A stretch of DNA of 64,000 bases, from contig JBKQSP010000025.1 in the NCBI GenBank assembly GCA_052143575.1, positions 17,766 to 81,765 on the forward strand, read 5' to 3'. A program made the translations under genes and the position numbers. Position 1 is the stretch's first letter. Every line of letters starts with the position of its first letter. The notes beneath the pieces were generated by a model. That model saw nothing but the letters and a program-made list of their open reading frames with translations. It had not been told where the DNA came from and made no database searches. Positions 52,624 to 62,157 of this stretch are shown piece by piece. This DNA comes from JAKACA01 sp052143575 (GTDB lineage: Bacteria > Actinomycetota > Acidimicrobiia > Acidimicrobiales > Bog-793).

Positions 52624-52816
52624 GGGGGGCTCCTTCCGCTTGCGCGGGTATAGCCGAGCGGCCGGCCAGCTGCCACCCTCGCGCACAGGCTGGCTGGGTT
52701 TGCCGTCGCGTCGGCAGCGGTGGCCGTCCGGCGGCGGCGCCGGCCTCGTGCCCTACGGCACGTTCAGCTCCCCATCTTGGCGGCTCAACCGCCGGCGGGC
52801 GCCTATCGTGACGTCG

Positions 52817-53176
52817 ATGGCCACCGTAGAGGACGTGCGCCGGATCGCACTCTCGCTTCCGGAGACGACCGAGCGGCCCTGGTACGGGACACCGGGGTTC
52901 CGGGTGAAGGAGAAGGGATTTCTCCGCATCCGCACGGAGGCCGAGGGGGGTCTGGTCGTGTTCGTCTCCGACCTCGGTGAGAAGGCGGCGCTCCTCGAAT
53001 CCGAGCCGGAACTCTTCTTCACGACGCCGCACTACGACGGTCACCCGTCCGTGCTCGTCAAGCTTCCTGCCATCGGCCTCGATCGCTTGGCCGAGGTCAT
53101 CACCGACTCCTGGATTCTGAAAGCGCCGGCGAGAGTCCTGAAACTGTTCGAGGCAACGGCGCGAAGCGAGACGTGA
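52817..53176 (+). CDS. MmcQ/YjbR family DNA-binding-like protein
   Basis: 119 residues from ATG 52817; the in-frame extension to 52433 lies over the divergent gene. The start MATVEDVRRIALSLPETTERPWYGTPGFRVKEKGFLRI and the later YDGHPSVLVKL are the standard features of this small CyaY-like-fold family. The function is not established for the family. It converges with the VOC protein gene, seven bases between the stops. Confidence 0.88.
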   Translation: MATVEDVRRIALSLPETTERPWYGTPGFRVKEKGFLRIRTEAEGGLVVFVSDLGEKAALLESEPELFFTTPHYDGHPSVLVKLPAIGLDRLAEVITDSWILKAPARVLKLFEATARSET

Positions 53177-53183
53177 CGGCCGG

Positions 53184-53555
53184 TCACGCCGGCAGGTGAC
53201 AGACCGCCTCGACGTTGTTTCCGTCCGGGTCGCGCACGAAGGCGCCGAAGTAGTCCGGGTGGTATTCCGGCCAGAGGCGAGGGGCGTGCAGCACGCCCGC
53301 CCCGGCCGCCGTGGCGGCCTCGAAGAAGGCGAGGACACTGGCCCGGTCGGGCGCCACGAAGGCGATGTGCGACTCCCGGAATCCCTCGCCGGTGACGTGC
53401 GGACCGATCCAGAAATCGGGCTTGCCGGCCACGCCGAAGCCGATGACGCCGGCGAACTCCATGACTCGTCCTCCGCCGAGTGGAGCGAGGACGGCGTCAT
53501 AGAACACCGTGCTGGCGGCGACATCGGCACACTGGATGGAGAGGTGGTCGATCAT
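53184..53555 (-). CDS. VOC (glyoxalase/bleomycin resistance) superfamily protein
   Basis: 123 residues, one VOC domain of paired beta-alpha-beta-beta-beta units. MIDHLSIQCADVAASTVFYDAVLAPLG holds the first metal-site His (His4), and YFGAFVRDPDGNNVEAVCH is the usual C-terminal end with Glu. Activity is unknown; members include dioxygenases, isomerases and binding proteins. Same strand as the aminotransferase gene 49 bases away. Confidence 0.88.
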   Translation of the reverse strand: MIDHLSIQCADVAASTVFYDAVLAPLGGGRVMEFAGVIGFGVAGKPDFWIGPHVTGEGFRESHIAFVAPDRASVLAFFEAATAAGAGVLHAPRLWPEYHPDYFGAFVRDPDGNNVEAVCHLPA

Positions 53556-53604
53556 CGACGCAGCCTCCCACAGGTTGTCCGCGCTCGAACCGGCGCCGGC
53601 GGGA

Positions 53605-54939
53605 TCAGGGGCGGCCGAGCGCCTCAGCGGCGACGTTGGCGAACGCCTGCTTCACGGCGGCCTCGACACCGGCGAGATCGTCGTCGGAGAGAACGGTCGA
53701 GGTGTTGAGGAAGCCGCGCGGCGCCGCGAAGATCCCGTCGTTGAGCAGGGCGAGATGGAGCAGGTCCATGAGGCGGGCATCGTGGCCACGAGCATCGCTC
53801 CCGCTGCGAACGGCAGCCACGGCCTCGCCGAGGTGCACGTTCAACATCGAGCCGTAGCCGGTCACGCAGCCGGGCAGCCCGCAGGACGAAAGGGCAGATC
53901 GCAGCGAGTCGGCGAGGGCCGCCCCGCCGGTGTTGAGCCGGGAAATCGCCTCCGGGCTCAGGAGCTCCATCGCCCGGATGCCGGCCGCCATCGAGACGAG
54001 ATTGCCGTTGAAGGTGCCGGAGTGCTTCACGTGCCGCGGGGAGCTGTGCGAGAAGACATCGAGCAGGTGACGGGGGCCGGCGACGGCACCGATCGGGAAG
54101 CCGCCGCCGATCAGCTTGCCGAGGACGGTGAGATCGCCGGTTGTCCCGAGCACCGACTGCATGCCGCCGAAACCGAGCCGGAACGTCTGCACCTCGTCGA
54201 CGACGAGCACGGCCCCGAGCTCGTCGGCGAGCCGCCGGGCGGCCGCCATGAACTCAGGCGTGGCGGGAACGGCACCGCCCGAGCCGAGCATGGGCTCGAG
54301 CACGATGGCGGCGAGATCGGATCCGGCCCGGCGGCAGACTCCCTCGAGATCGGACGTGTCGTTGAACTCGAAGACGCGCAGGCCCTCCAGTGCCGCCCCG
54401 GGGATTCCGGGCTCGGGCGCTTCGCCGGCCGCTTCGCCCCCACCGCCGACGTTGGGCGACAAGCCCTCCCAGCTCCCGTGGTATCCCCAGCGGGCCTTGG
54501 CGACGAGGTCCCTGCCGGTGGCGGCGCGGGCGGCTCGCACCGCCAGCATGGCAGCCTCCGTCCCGCTGTTGGTATAGCGGACGTTCTCGGCGCCGGAGAG
54601 GCGCTCGCAGACGAGGGCGGCGTGCCTCGCCTGCAGCGGATGGGGCGCCGGGAACACCGTCCCGCACGCCAGGACGGAGGAGGCGGCGGCGGAGAGCTCA
54701 GGGTGGGCGTTGCCGTGGACAAGCGCTGTGTAGTTGTTGAGCAGGTCGAAGTACTCGTTGCCGTCGGCGTCGGTGACCCGCGGGCCCTGCCCGGCGACGA
54801 GCACCAACGGGTGGGGCGGGAAGTTGGCGAGCGCCCGCGTGTTCCCGTCCACGAGCACGGGCTCGAAGCCTCGCCAGAGTGCGAGCGATCGCTCCGTCCG
54901 GTCCCGGTATCGCCGTTCGATGGCCACCTCGTGTCCCAC
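53605..54939 (-). CDS. Class III aminotransferase, glutamate-1-semialdehyde aminomutase-like
   Basis: 444 residues from GTG 54939, with GGGAGGGAG upstream; the extension to 55050 overlaps the divergent gene. NSGTEAAMLAVRAARAATGR binds PLP phosphate, VVDEVQTFRLG is the cofactor-Asp motif and LGKLIGGGFPIGAVAG contains the Schiff-base lysine. The layout is that of HemL-like proteins, but genuine HemL is normally with heme genes; here the neighbours suggest a catabolic or secondary-metabolism aminotransferase. It diverges from the dimethylformamidase-like gene with 55 bases between. Confidence 0.88.
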   Translation of the reverse strand: MGHEVAIERRYRDRTERSLALWRGFEPVLVDGNTRALANFPPHPLVLVAGQGPRVTDADGNEYFDLLNNYTALVHGNAHPELSAAASSVLACGTVFPAPHPLQARHAALVCERLSGAENVRYTNSGTEAAMLAVRAARAATGRDLVAKARWGYHGSWEGLSPNVGGGGEAAGEAPEPGIPGAALEGLRVFEFNDTSDLEGVCRRAGSDLAAIVLEPMLGSGGAVPATPEFMAAARRLADELGAVLVVDEVQTFRLGFGGMQSVLGTTGDLTVLGKLIGGGFPIGAVAGPRHLLDVFSHSSPRHVKHSGTFNGNLVSMAAGIRAMELLSPEAISRLNTGGAALADSLRSALSSCGLPGCVTGYGSMLNVHLGEAVAAVRSGSDARGHDARLMDLLHLALLNDGIFAAPRGFLNTSTVLSDDDLAGVEAAVKQAFANVAAEALGRP

Positions 54940-54994
54940 GGTGCCGTCTCCCTCCCGTCGCCCAGCGCCCACGGTACGCTCCGCTACAGTGTCG

Positions 54995-56476
54995 ATGCTC
55001 ACCGAACCCTGGGTGTACGCCTGGCCGCAATCGGTCGCCGCCGGCGACACCGTAGGCCTGCGAGCTGCCGGGCCGCCGGCGACCGGTGAGCTCCGGGTTC
55101 ACCGGGTCGGGCTCCACCGCGAGCTCGTCTGGTCGGGCGAGATCACCGTCGAGCCGCACGACCTTCCCGAGTCCGCCGCCGCAGCCGGCTGTCCGTGGCC
55201 CGACAGCGCCACGCTCACCGTGGATCCGTCGTGGCGGAGCGGCTACTACGAGGTGAGCCTCCGGACCCAGGCGGGGTTTCGCCACGAGGCGGTGGGTTTC
55301 TTCGTCGTGCGGTCGGTCGAGGTGGATCCGGCACGGCCCTTGCTCGTGCTCACGACGAACACCTGGAACGCCTACAACGACTTCGGCGGCCGCAACCTCT
55401 ACTCCCGCGGCACTCGCGTCTCGTTCGCCCGTCCCTTGGCGCCGGGCTACCTGCGCAAGCCGGAGGGGCCGGGCAATCGCGTCGCCGTCGTCGTTGCGCC
55501 GGACCACATGATGGAGGCGCACCGCACCTACGTGCGCGCACACGGCTTCTCCGAGTGGGCCGGTTCGGCAGGGTGGCCGAACGCCGAGCTGCCGTTCGTG
55601 CGGTGGGCGGAGCGGTGCGGCTACGAGCTCGACTACGCCGTCAACGCCGACCTCGAGACGGTGCCCGGGCTGCTCGAGGGCCGGCGCCTCTACCTGTCCG
55701 TCGGCCACGACGAGTACTGGTCCTGGGAGATGCGTGACGCCGTCGAGTCCTTCGTGCGCGCCGGCGGCAATGCGGTCTTCCTGTCGGGCAACACGAGCTT
55801 CTGGCAGGTGCGCCTGGAGGACGGCGGTGCCGTCATGGTCGGCTACAAGGACCAGTTCAAGAAGGATCCCGTCTACGACACCGAGCGTCAGCACTTGCTG
55901 ACCTCGATGTGGTCGGATCACCTCATCGGGCGGCCGGAGAACGAGATGACGGGCGTGTCGTTCTCCCGCGGCGGTTATCACCGCATCGGGCGGGCCGTCG
56001 CGGCCGGCGCCGGCGGGTACACCGTCTATCGCCCCGAGCACTGGGTCTTCGAGGGCACCGAGGTCGTCTACGGCGACGTCATCGGGGCGTCCTCGGTCAC
56101 CGTCGGTTATGAATGCGACGGCTGCGAGCTGACGATGCGTGACGGCTTGCCCTACCCGACGTGCAACGACGGCACGCCGGCCGACTTCGAGATCCTCGGC
56201 TTGGTACCGGCCCGCCTCTTCGGCCGCGACAACTCGACGAGGGGCGTTCCGGAGGGTGCCCGCTCCGAATGCGAGTTCATCTCCTGGCGCGTGCTCGGGA
56301 GCGAGACGCCCGAAAACGTCGCTCGTTTCGAGCACGGGCACGCCGTCATGGGCGTGCACCGGCCGGGAGGCACCGTCTTCACGGCGGGCACGACGGAATG
56401 GGCCTGGGGCCTCGCCCACGGTGACCCCAGGATCGAGCGCATCACGCGCAACCTCATCGACCGGCTCTCCGCCTGA
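54995..56476 (+). CDS. N,N-dimethylformamidase beta-subunit-like protein
   Basis: 493 residues from ATG 54995 (GTG 54989 also in frame). The N-terminal 110 residues look like a beta-sandwich, followed by the long domain found in the large subunit of N,N-dimethylformamidase (NTWNAYNDFGGRNLYS, GHDEYWSWEMRDAVESFV, GTTEWAWGL). That enzyme hydrolyses formamides with an iron held by two Tyr and a Glu. Here GHDEYWS keeps a plausible Tyr, but the later GNTSFW has Phe where a Tyr is expected, so formamidase activity is uncertain. No small alpha-subunit gene is near. A TACAGT hexamer at 54985-54990 is a possible -10 but lies too near the start for a normal leader. Confidence 0.78.
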   Translation: MLTEPWVYAWPQSVAAGDTVGLRAAGPPATGELRVHRVGLHRELVWSGEITVEPHDLPESAAAAGCPWPDSATLTVDPSWRSGYYEVSLRTQAGFRHEAVGFFVVRSVEVDPARPLLVLTTNTWNAYNDFGGRNLYSRGTRVSFARPLAPGYLRKPEGPGNRVAVVVAPDHMMEAHRTYVRAHGFSEWAGSAGWPNAELPFVRWAERCGYELDYAVNADLETVPGLLEGRRLYLSVGHDEYWSWEMRDAVESFVRAGGNAVFLSGNTSFWQVRLEDGGAVMVGYKDQFKKDPVYDTERQHLLTSMWSDHLIGRPENEMTGVSFSRGGYHRIGRAVAAGAGGYTVYRPEHWVFEGTEVVYGDVIGASSVTVGYECDGCELTMRDGLPYPTCNDGTPADFEILGLVPARLFGRDNSTRGVPEGARSECEFISWRVLGSETPENVARFEHGHAVMGVHRPGGTVFTAGTTEWAWGLAHGDPRIERITRNLIDRLSA

Positions 56477-56521
56477 GCGGACAGCGCCAGTCTTCGTCGC
56501 GGCCGTAGGCGAGAGTCCCCC

Positions 56522-57409
56522 ATGGTCGCCGTACCGGCCGTCGTACGGAACAAGGCCCTCGCGGCCGGCGCCGCCGCCTGGCTCGACGGCCTCCCGGGGC
56601 TGGTGGCCGCCCTCGAGCGGGAGTGGTCCATCCGCGTCGGCCGTTCGTACGACGGCAGCACGGAGGCCTTCGTCGCCGACGTCTCGTGTGCCGACGGCAC
56701 GCCTGCGGTGTTGAAGCTGCCGGTGCCGCGTCCTGGAGATGACCTCAGGAACGAGATCACCGTCCTTCGCCTCACCGACGGCGGGGGTTGCGCGCGACTG
56801 CTGCGAGGCGACCCCGAGCGAGGCGCCCTCCTCCTCGAGCGCCTCGGGCGCTCCTTGTACGAACTGGGCCTCCCCATCCGGCCGCGTCTCGAGATCCTGT
56901 GCTCGGCGGCCGAGGGCGTGTGGCGCCCGGCGCCCGGGTGCGGCCTGCCGACGGGAGCCGACAAGAGTCGCTGGCTCGTCGAGTTCATCGTCACGACGTG
57001 GGACGAGCTCGATCACCCCTGCACGGAGCGTGCCATCGATCATGCCGTGTCCTGCGCGGGGCGCCGCCTCGCCGCTCACCGCGAGGAGCGGGCCGTCTTG
57101 GTGCACGGCGACGTCCACCAGTGGAACGCCCTCGAGGCGGGCGACGGCTTCAAGCTCGTCGACCCCGACGGCCTGCTCGCCGAGGCCGAGTACGACCTGG
57201 GCGTCCTCATGCGGGAGGACCCGCTCGAGCTGGAGGGCGACGGGTGGGAGCGAGCCCGCTGGCTGGCGGCCCGCATGGGGCTCGATGCCACGGCAATCTG
57301 GGAGTGGGGCGTCGTGGAGCGAGTTTCGACCGGCCTGCTCTGCACGAAGGTCGGCTTACAGCCGGTCGGAGGCGAGATGCTCGCCGTGGCGGAGCGCCTC
57401 TGTGGCTGA
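56522..57409 (+). CDS. APH(6)/hydroxyurea-kinase-like phosphotransferase
   Basis: 295 residues. LVHGDVHQWNAL contains the catalytic Asp, and KLVDPDGLLAEAEYDLGVLMRE the metal-binding Asp; both are typical of the streptomycin 6-phosphotransferase / hydroxyurea resistance family. The early EWSIRVGRSYDGSTEAFVADV corresponds to the nucleotide loop. Chromosomal members in soil actinobacteria do not reliably give resistance. Same strand as the dimethylformamidase-like gene, 46 bases downstream, so possibly cotranscribed. Confidence 0.87.
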   Translation: MVAVPAVVRNKALAAGAAAWLDGLPGLVAALEREWSIRVGRSYDGSTEAFVADVSCADGTPAVLKLPVPRPGDDLRNEITVLRLTDGGGCARLLRGDPERGALLLERLGRSLYELGLPIRPRLEILCSAAEGVWRPAPGCGLPTGADKSRWLVEFIVTTWDELDHPCTERAIDHAVSCAGRRLAAHREERAVLVHGDVHQWNALEAGDGFKLVDPDGLLAEAEYDLGVLMREDPLELEGDGWERARWLAARMGLDATAIWEWGVVERVSTGLLCTKVGLQPVGGEMLAVAERLCG

Positions 57410-57453
57410 CCGGCGGGATCATTCCGGAGCTGGCGAGGCTCCAGCCCGTCGGC

Positions 57454-58203
57454 TCAGGCGAATGCCCGCGACTCCACGGCTCGATTCCGCCACGTGACGG
57501 CGAGCCCGAGGACGAGGGCGTAGACGAGGAGGATCCCCACGTCGACCAACCCGGGCGCTCGGCCGGCGACGACGGACCATCCGAGAGCGGCTTCGTGGTA
57601 GGTCGGCAAGTACGTGGCGACATGGCGGAGAACGGTCGGCAGGCTGGAGACGGGGGTGAAGAGACCCCCGAAGAAGCTCAAGAGGAACATGAGAGCGGTG
57701 ACGACCGGATAGGCCGTCTCGCTGGAAGCGACGAAGCCGACGAGCACGCCGAGGACGACGAAGGGGAGGGTGCTGGCCCACAGCACGGCGGTGAGGGTCA
57801 CCCACGTCGCCACGCTGAGGCGCACGTCGCCGACGAGGAGGCCCGTCAGCTCGACGAGGCAGATCACGGGAAGAGCGATGACCATCGAAGCGGCGATCTT
57901 CGTCGCCACGTAGCTCCACGCCGGCAGCGGGGTGACCCGCAGCTGCCGTGTCCAACCGGAGGCCCGCTCTGAGGCAAGGCGCGTGCCGCCGGCGTTGAGG
58001 GCGGCGACCATGGCCCCGAAACTGGCCATCGAAACCATGAAGTAGGTGTGCCACGTCGTGCCGGCGATATGAGCAGCCGGCTCGAGGCTGTGCAGGAACA
58101 GGCTGTAGAAGATGACGGGAAACCCCACGGTGATGGCGACATAGCGCGGGTTGCGCAGCAGGCGCTGCACCTCGAACCTGAAGAACGCCGCCAGCCCCGT
58201 CAC
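57454..58203 (-). CDS. ABC-2 type exporter permease
   Basis: 249 residues with six hydrophobic helices and the ABC-2 layout: an N-terminal FFRFEVQRLLRNPRYVAITVGFPVIFY segment and FLLSFFGGLFTPVSSLP in the later core. The start is GTG 58203, overlapping the ATPase stop (GTGA). Together with the ATPase gene at 58200 it makes a drug- or lipid-type exporter. Downstream it converges with the kinase gene. Confidence 0.9.
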   Translation of the reverse strand: MTGLAAFFRFEVQRLLRNPRYVAITVGFPVIFYSLFLHSLEPAAHIAGTTWHTYFMVSMASFGAMVAALNAGGTRLASERASGWTRQLRVTPLPAWSYVATKIAASMVIALPVICLVELTGLLVGDVRLSVATWVTLTAVLWASTLPFVVLGVLVGFVASSETAYPVVTALMFLLSFFGGLFTPVSSLPTVLRHVATYLPTYHEAALGWSVVAGRAPGLVDVGILLVYALVLGLAVTWRNRAVESRAFA

Positions 58204-59198
58204 GCTGCCCGCTCCGGCTGCGTGGCGGCACGGCCGTCCGCCATGGCGTCATCGACCGTGTATGCCGTGCTGAGGTCGCACGTGAGGGCCATGAACGCTT
58301 GTTCGAGATCGGCGCCCGTGACTTCGATGTCGCTGAATGGGAGGCCGGATGCCACCAACGCCCGCACCGTGGCGTCGGCGTCGAGAGAGTCGAGGACGAC
58401 CTCATGCCCGCGTACGCAGGCAGCGTTGACGCCGTCGAGCTCGCGCAGGCGTGCGGCGTTGGCTCTTGCTGAGACGAAGCGCACGCGGCGCGTGGGAACG
58501 GCCGCCTTGATGGTGGAGGCGGGGCCGTTCGCAACCACCCGTCCCGTGCGCATCACGACGATGCGGTCGGCGACGGCGTCGGCCTCCTCCAGGTGATGGG
58601 TGGCAAAGACGACGGTGCGCCCCTCGCCGGCGAAATCGCGCATCATCGCCCAGAAGGCGCGCCGACTCTCGACGTCCATGGCGGCCGTCGGCTCGTCCAG
58701 AAAGACGAGGTCGGGATCCCCTGCCACTGCCAAGGCGAAGCGCACCCGCTGGGCTTGCCCGCCGGAGAGCCGCTGTGTCTGGCGATCGATGAGGCTCGTG
58801 AGCCCGGCGCGGGCCAGTGTGCGCCCGACGGGTGCAGGGTGGCGGTAGAGACGAGCGGCCATCGCCACGAGCTGGCCGACCTTGACGCCGTGGGGGAGCC
58901 CGCTGCCAGCGCCCACCTGGAGCATGGCACCGACCTTGCCCGATGCCATGGCGGCGCGGGGGTCGGTGCCGAGGACCGAGACGTCGCCTTGCTGGGGGCG
59001 CTGCAAGCCGAGGAGAATGGAGATCGCCGTCGACTTGCCGGCGCCGTTCGGACCGAGAAGAGCGACCGTCTCGCCCCTCGCGACATCGAGGTCGAGATGG
59101 TCCAGCGCCACGAGTGACCGGTAGCGGTGCACGACGTTGCAGAAACGCACCGCCGGCTTCTCATCACTTGGGCGCGAGGAGGCGGTACGCGAATTCAT
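58200..59198 (-). CDS. ABC exporter ATP-binding protein
   Basis: 332 residues from ATG 59198; the frame stays open far upstream (to 61733) only because it is antisense to the LAL gene. Walker A GPNGAGKST, signature LSGGQAQR and Walker B LVFLDEPTAAMD are all present; the C-terminal 90 residues are a typical DrrA-like extension. It pairs with the adjacent ABC-2 permease. The start codon region lacks a strong ribosome site. It diverges from the LAL regulator gene, which may control it. Confidence 0.92.
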   Translation of the reverse strand: MNSRTASSRPSDEKPAVRFCNVVHRYRSLVALDHLDLDVARGETVALLGPNGAGKSTAISILLGLQRPQQGDVSVLGTDPRAAMASGKVGAMLQVGAGSGLPHGVKVGQLVAMAARLYRHPAPVGRTLARAGLTSLIDRQTQRLSGGQAQRVRFALAVAGDPDLVFLDEPTAAMDVESRRAFWAMMRDFAGEGRTVVFATHHLEEADAVADRIVVMRTGRVVANGPASTIKAAVPTRRVRFVSARANAARLRELDGVNAACVRGHEVVLDSLDADATVRALVASGLPFSDIEVTGADLEQAFMALTCDLSTAYTVDDAMADGRAATQPERAA

Positions 59199-59318
59199 GA
59201 CGTCACAGTCATCGGCGTGCGGGGTATCGACCTTGAGGTGCATGCGCGCCAATTCCCACCGTCTGTCACCAGAGCACACCCCTCGATCCGAGGCGTCGTT
59301 CTGAGACAGACTGACGGC

Positions 59319-62132
59319 GTGGCGGACGTGCTCTGCTCGGTGGTCGTGGGGCGCCGGGATGAGCTGCACGCCCTGAGCACCGCGCTCGATCGGGCCGAGG
59401 CCGCCCGGGGCGGTGTCGTCGTGCTGACGGGCGAGGCTGGCATCGGCAAGTCGCGCCTCACCCGCGAGGCCATGGCGAAGGCCGAGCGCAACGGCATGCT
59501 GCTCGCCGTGGGACGCGCCATCCCCGCCGGGGACGGCACCCCCTTCGGCCCCATCACCGAAGCGTTGTTGCACGTCCTGCGGCACGGCGGCCTGCCGGAC
59601 GACGCCGCTCTCGCGCCCTGGCTGCCCGTGTTGACGGCCATCGTCCCGGCGATGGGAGGGGTCGCGCAGGCCGACGCCGTCCCGGCGGCGCGCGGTGAAG
59701 CCGTGCTCCGCCTGCTCCGCGGCGTGGGCGCCGAGGCCGGCGTGGTCGTGGTGCTGGAGGATCTCCACTGGGCCGACCCCGACACATTGGGGATCGTCGA
59801 GTACCTGGCCGGGAACCTGCGTCGCGAGCGGATCCTCTGCGTGATCACCGTACGCAGCGAGACGCCGTCGGCCGGGCTCGAGCTCGTTCGCCGCCTGCGC
59901 GGTCGGGACGGCGTCGTCCATCTGCCGTTGACGAGACTGGATGACGACGAGGTCGCCGAGATGGTGCGCGCCTGCGCCCCAGGCGCCGGCGATGGTGTCT
60001 TCTCCCGCGTGCAGGACAGCGCCGAGGGGATTCCGCTCCTCGTCGAGGAGCTGTTGGCCTCGCCCGGTGTCCCGCGTTCGTTCACCGACACCGTGGAGGC
60101 TCGCCTCATCGAGTTCAGCCCGCAGGAGCGGTCGGTGCTGGAGGCTGCCGCCCTGCTCGGGCGCCGGTTCGACTGGCATCTGCTGCCGGCGGCGACGGGC
60201 CTTGCGCCCGAGCTGGTGACCCAGTCCCTCGAGCGGGCCGTCAGGTGCCTGCTCATCACTGTCGAGGGGGACACGTTTCGCTTCCGCCACGCCCTCACTC
60301 GGGACGCCGTCGTCGACGCCATGCTGCCGCCCCGGCGCAGCCGGCTGGCGGCACAGGTGCTCGAAGTGCTCGAGCCGGCCGGCACTGAGCCGGCCGACGG
60401 GTACCTCGAGTTGGCGGCCGATCTGGCTGTGAGGGCCGGTGACGGCGCCCGAGCCGGAGCACTGCTCGTGGCGTCGGGCCGCGCCTCGCTCGCCCGCGGC
60501 GCCCTCGCAACGGCAGTCGAGACCCTGCGGCGCTCGACGGCCGTGTCGGGCGGGCGAGGAGGGATCGTCACCGCAGCCGAGCGGATGCTCCTCGAGGCAC
60601 TCTCCCTTGCCGGCAGGGTCGACGAGGCCATCTCCGTCGGCGCCGAGCTGATCGGGCAGCTGGAGAGCGACGGGGCGACTGTCGAGGCGGCAGAGGTCCA
60701 CCTCCAGTTGGCGCACGCCGCCGTGTCCGCCACGCGCTGGAACGTGGCGGCGTCTCATCTCGCGGCCGCAAAGGCGATGCTGGCGAGCGAGGAGCGTTCC
60801 GATCTCGTCGCCCGCCTGCTTGTCGTGGAGGCCGAGGTCGCCCTCGCCGGCGATGACGTCGAGCGATCCCGACAGCTGGCGTCCGCCGCCCTCGCCGCCA
60901 GAGATGCCGGCGCCGAGGTCCGCTGCCAGGCCCTCGAGATCCTCGGGCGCTGCGAACGTCTCGCCGATCTCAGCTCGGCTCGCCGTCGCTTCGAGCAGGC
61001 ACTCGCCATCGCCGAGACGGAGGGCCTGCCCTTTTGGCGTCTGCGCGCTCTTCACGAGCTGGGGACGATCGAGATGTTCGAGCGCGGCGGCATCGATCGC
61101 CTCGAGGAGGCGCGTCGCAGCGCCACGGAGCTGGGCGCGCTGAGCACACTGGCCGTCCTCGACCTGCAGCTGGCGGTGACGCGCAACGCCGAGTTCTCCC
61201 TCGACGCCAGCGCCGAGCACGCTCGCCAGGCACTGGAGCTGGCCGAGCGTCTCGGGCTCGATCAGGTGAAGGGCAAGGCGCTCTTCTTCCTGGCGGAGAA
61301 CGGTTCTCACCGGCGAGAACGCGACGAGATGGAGCGCTACCTCGGCCTGGCGCTCGCCGCCTCCCCGCACGATCCGAGTGGCGAGGCGTGGGCATGGGGC
61401 GCTCGAGGCACGCTGTCGTTCCTCGAGGGCGACTGGGAAGGCGCTCTCCAGTCGCTCGCTCGGGCGGCTGAGATCTTCGCCGGGCTGCCTCATGCCGAGC
61501 CGGCTCAGTTCCGCGCCCTGTGGCCGCTGTTGTTGGCGTCCGTGGCGGACCCTCGTGCCGAGGCTGCGCTGATCGAAGCGAGTGGGGCCGGGATCGACCG
61601 CGCCTTCGCCAACGCCGGGGTGCTCGGCTACGCGGAGGCCGTCCTCCTCGGGCGTCGGGAGCCCGTCCGGGCTACCGAACGGGCGCGTGAGTCCGACGCC
61701 ATCCTCGCCGTCTTCTCCGGTCCGTGGCCGCATTTCGCCAGGCTGTGCGCGTCAGGGCCGGCCCTCGAGAACCACTGGGGCGAACCAGATCGCTGGCTGC
61801 AAGCTGCCGAAGCGTGTTTCGCGGCGCTGGGGTTCGATCGTCTCGAGGAGCGCTGCCGCGTGCTCCGCCACCCTCCGGTGCGGGACCCGTGGCTGTTGTT
61901 CGGGGTCACGGCGCGGGAGTCCGACGTGTTGCGGCTCGTGGCAGAGGGACTCAACAACAAGGAGATTGCGGTGCGCCTGCACCTGTCGCCGCGCACGGTG
62001 GAGAAGCACCTCGAGAGCCTCATGCGCAAGACGGGGACGCGCTCTCGCACCCAGCTGGCCGTCACGGCGGCCCTTCGCGTCGAAGACGGCGGCGAGTCGG
62101 GCGGCACCGGTCGAGCTGGCCGCACGCTCTAG
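59319..62132 (+). CDS. LuxR-family LAL-type regulator with NTPase domain
   Basis: 937 residues from GTG 59319; the longer frame from 59127 runs back across the divergent ABC gene. VVGRRDEL opens the NTPase, Walker A is TGEAGIGKSRL (about residue 38) and Walker B VVVLEDLHWADPD (about 145). A TPR-like helical region follows. The C-terminus is a classical LuxR/GerE helix-turn-helix (LTARESDVLRLVAEGLNNKEIAVRLHLSPRTVEKHLESLMRKTG-type, 865-920). ATP- and ligand-dependent activator, plausibly of the divergent exporter operon. No ribosome-binding site is visible. Confidence 0.92.
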   Translation: MADVLCSVVVGRRDELHALSTALDRAEAARGGVVVLTGEAGIGKSRLTREAMAKAERNGMLLAVGRAIPAGDGTPFGPITEALLHVLRHGGLPDDAALAPWLPVLTAIVPAMGGVAQADAVPAARGEAVLRLLRGVGAEAGVVVVLEDLHWADPDTLGIVEYLAGNLRRERILCVITVRSETPSAGLELVRRLRGRDGVVHLPLTRLDDDEVAEMVRACAPGAGDGVFSRVQDSAEGIPLLVEELLASPGVPRSFTDTVEARLIEFSPQERSVLEAAALLGRRFDWHLLPAATGLAPELVTQSLERAVRCLLITVEGDTFRFRHALTRDAVVDAMLPPRRSRLAAQVLEVLEPAGTEPADGYLELAADLAVRAGDGARAGALLVASGRASLARGALATAVETLRRSTAVSGGRGGIVTAAERMLLEALSLAGRVDEAISVGAELIGQLESDGATVEAAEVHLQLAHAAVSATRWNVAASHLAAAKAMLASEERSDLVARLLVVEAEVALAGDDVERSRQLASAALAARDAGAEVRCQALEILGRCERLADLSSARRRFEQALAIAETEGLPFWRLRALHELGTIEMFERGGIDRLEEARRSATELGALSTLAVLDLQLAVTRNAEFSLDASAEHARQALELAERLGLDQVKGKALFFLAENGSHRRERDEMERYLGLALAASPHDPSGEAWAWGARGTLSFLEGDWEGALQSLARAAEIFAGLPHAEPAQFRALWPLLLASVADPRAEAALIEASGAGIDRAFANAGVLGYAEAVLLGRREPVRATERARESDAILAVFSGPWPHFARLCASGPALENHWGEPDRWLQAAEACFAALGFDRLEERCRVLRHPPVRDPWLLFGVTARESDVLRLVAEGLNNKEIAVRLHLSPRTVEKHLESLMRKTGTRSRTQLAVTAALRVEDGGESGGTGRAGRTL

Positions 62133-62157
62133 CTATTCCACCTGACCTCGCCGATCG

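Noticed and set aside
53605..54939. hemL for heme biosynthesis
   Set aside because: No heme genes nearby and the divergent partner is a dimethylformamidase-like protein; a paralogue is more likely.
54698..57118. 806-codon minus-strand frame across the dimethylformamidase-like and kinase genes
   Set aside because: Antisense to genes with recognisable catalytic motifs.
59199..61733. 845-codon N-terminal extension of the ABC ATPase frame
   Set aside because: Lies antisense to the LAL gene; ABC homology begins only after ATG 59198.
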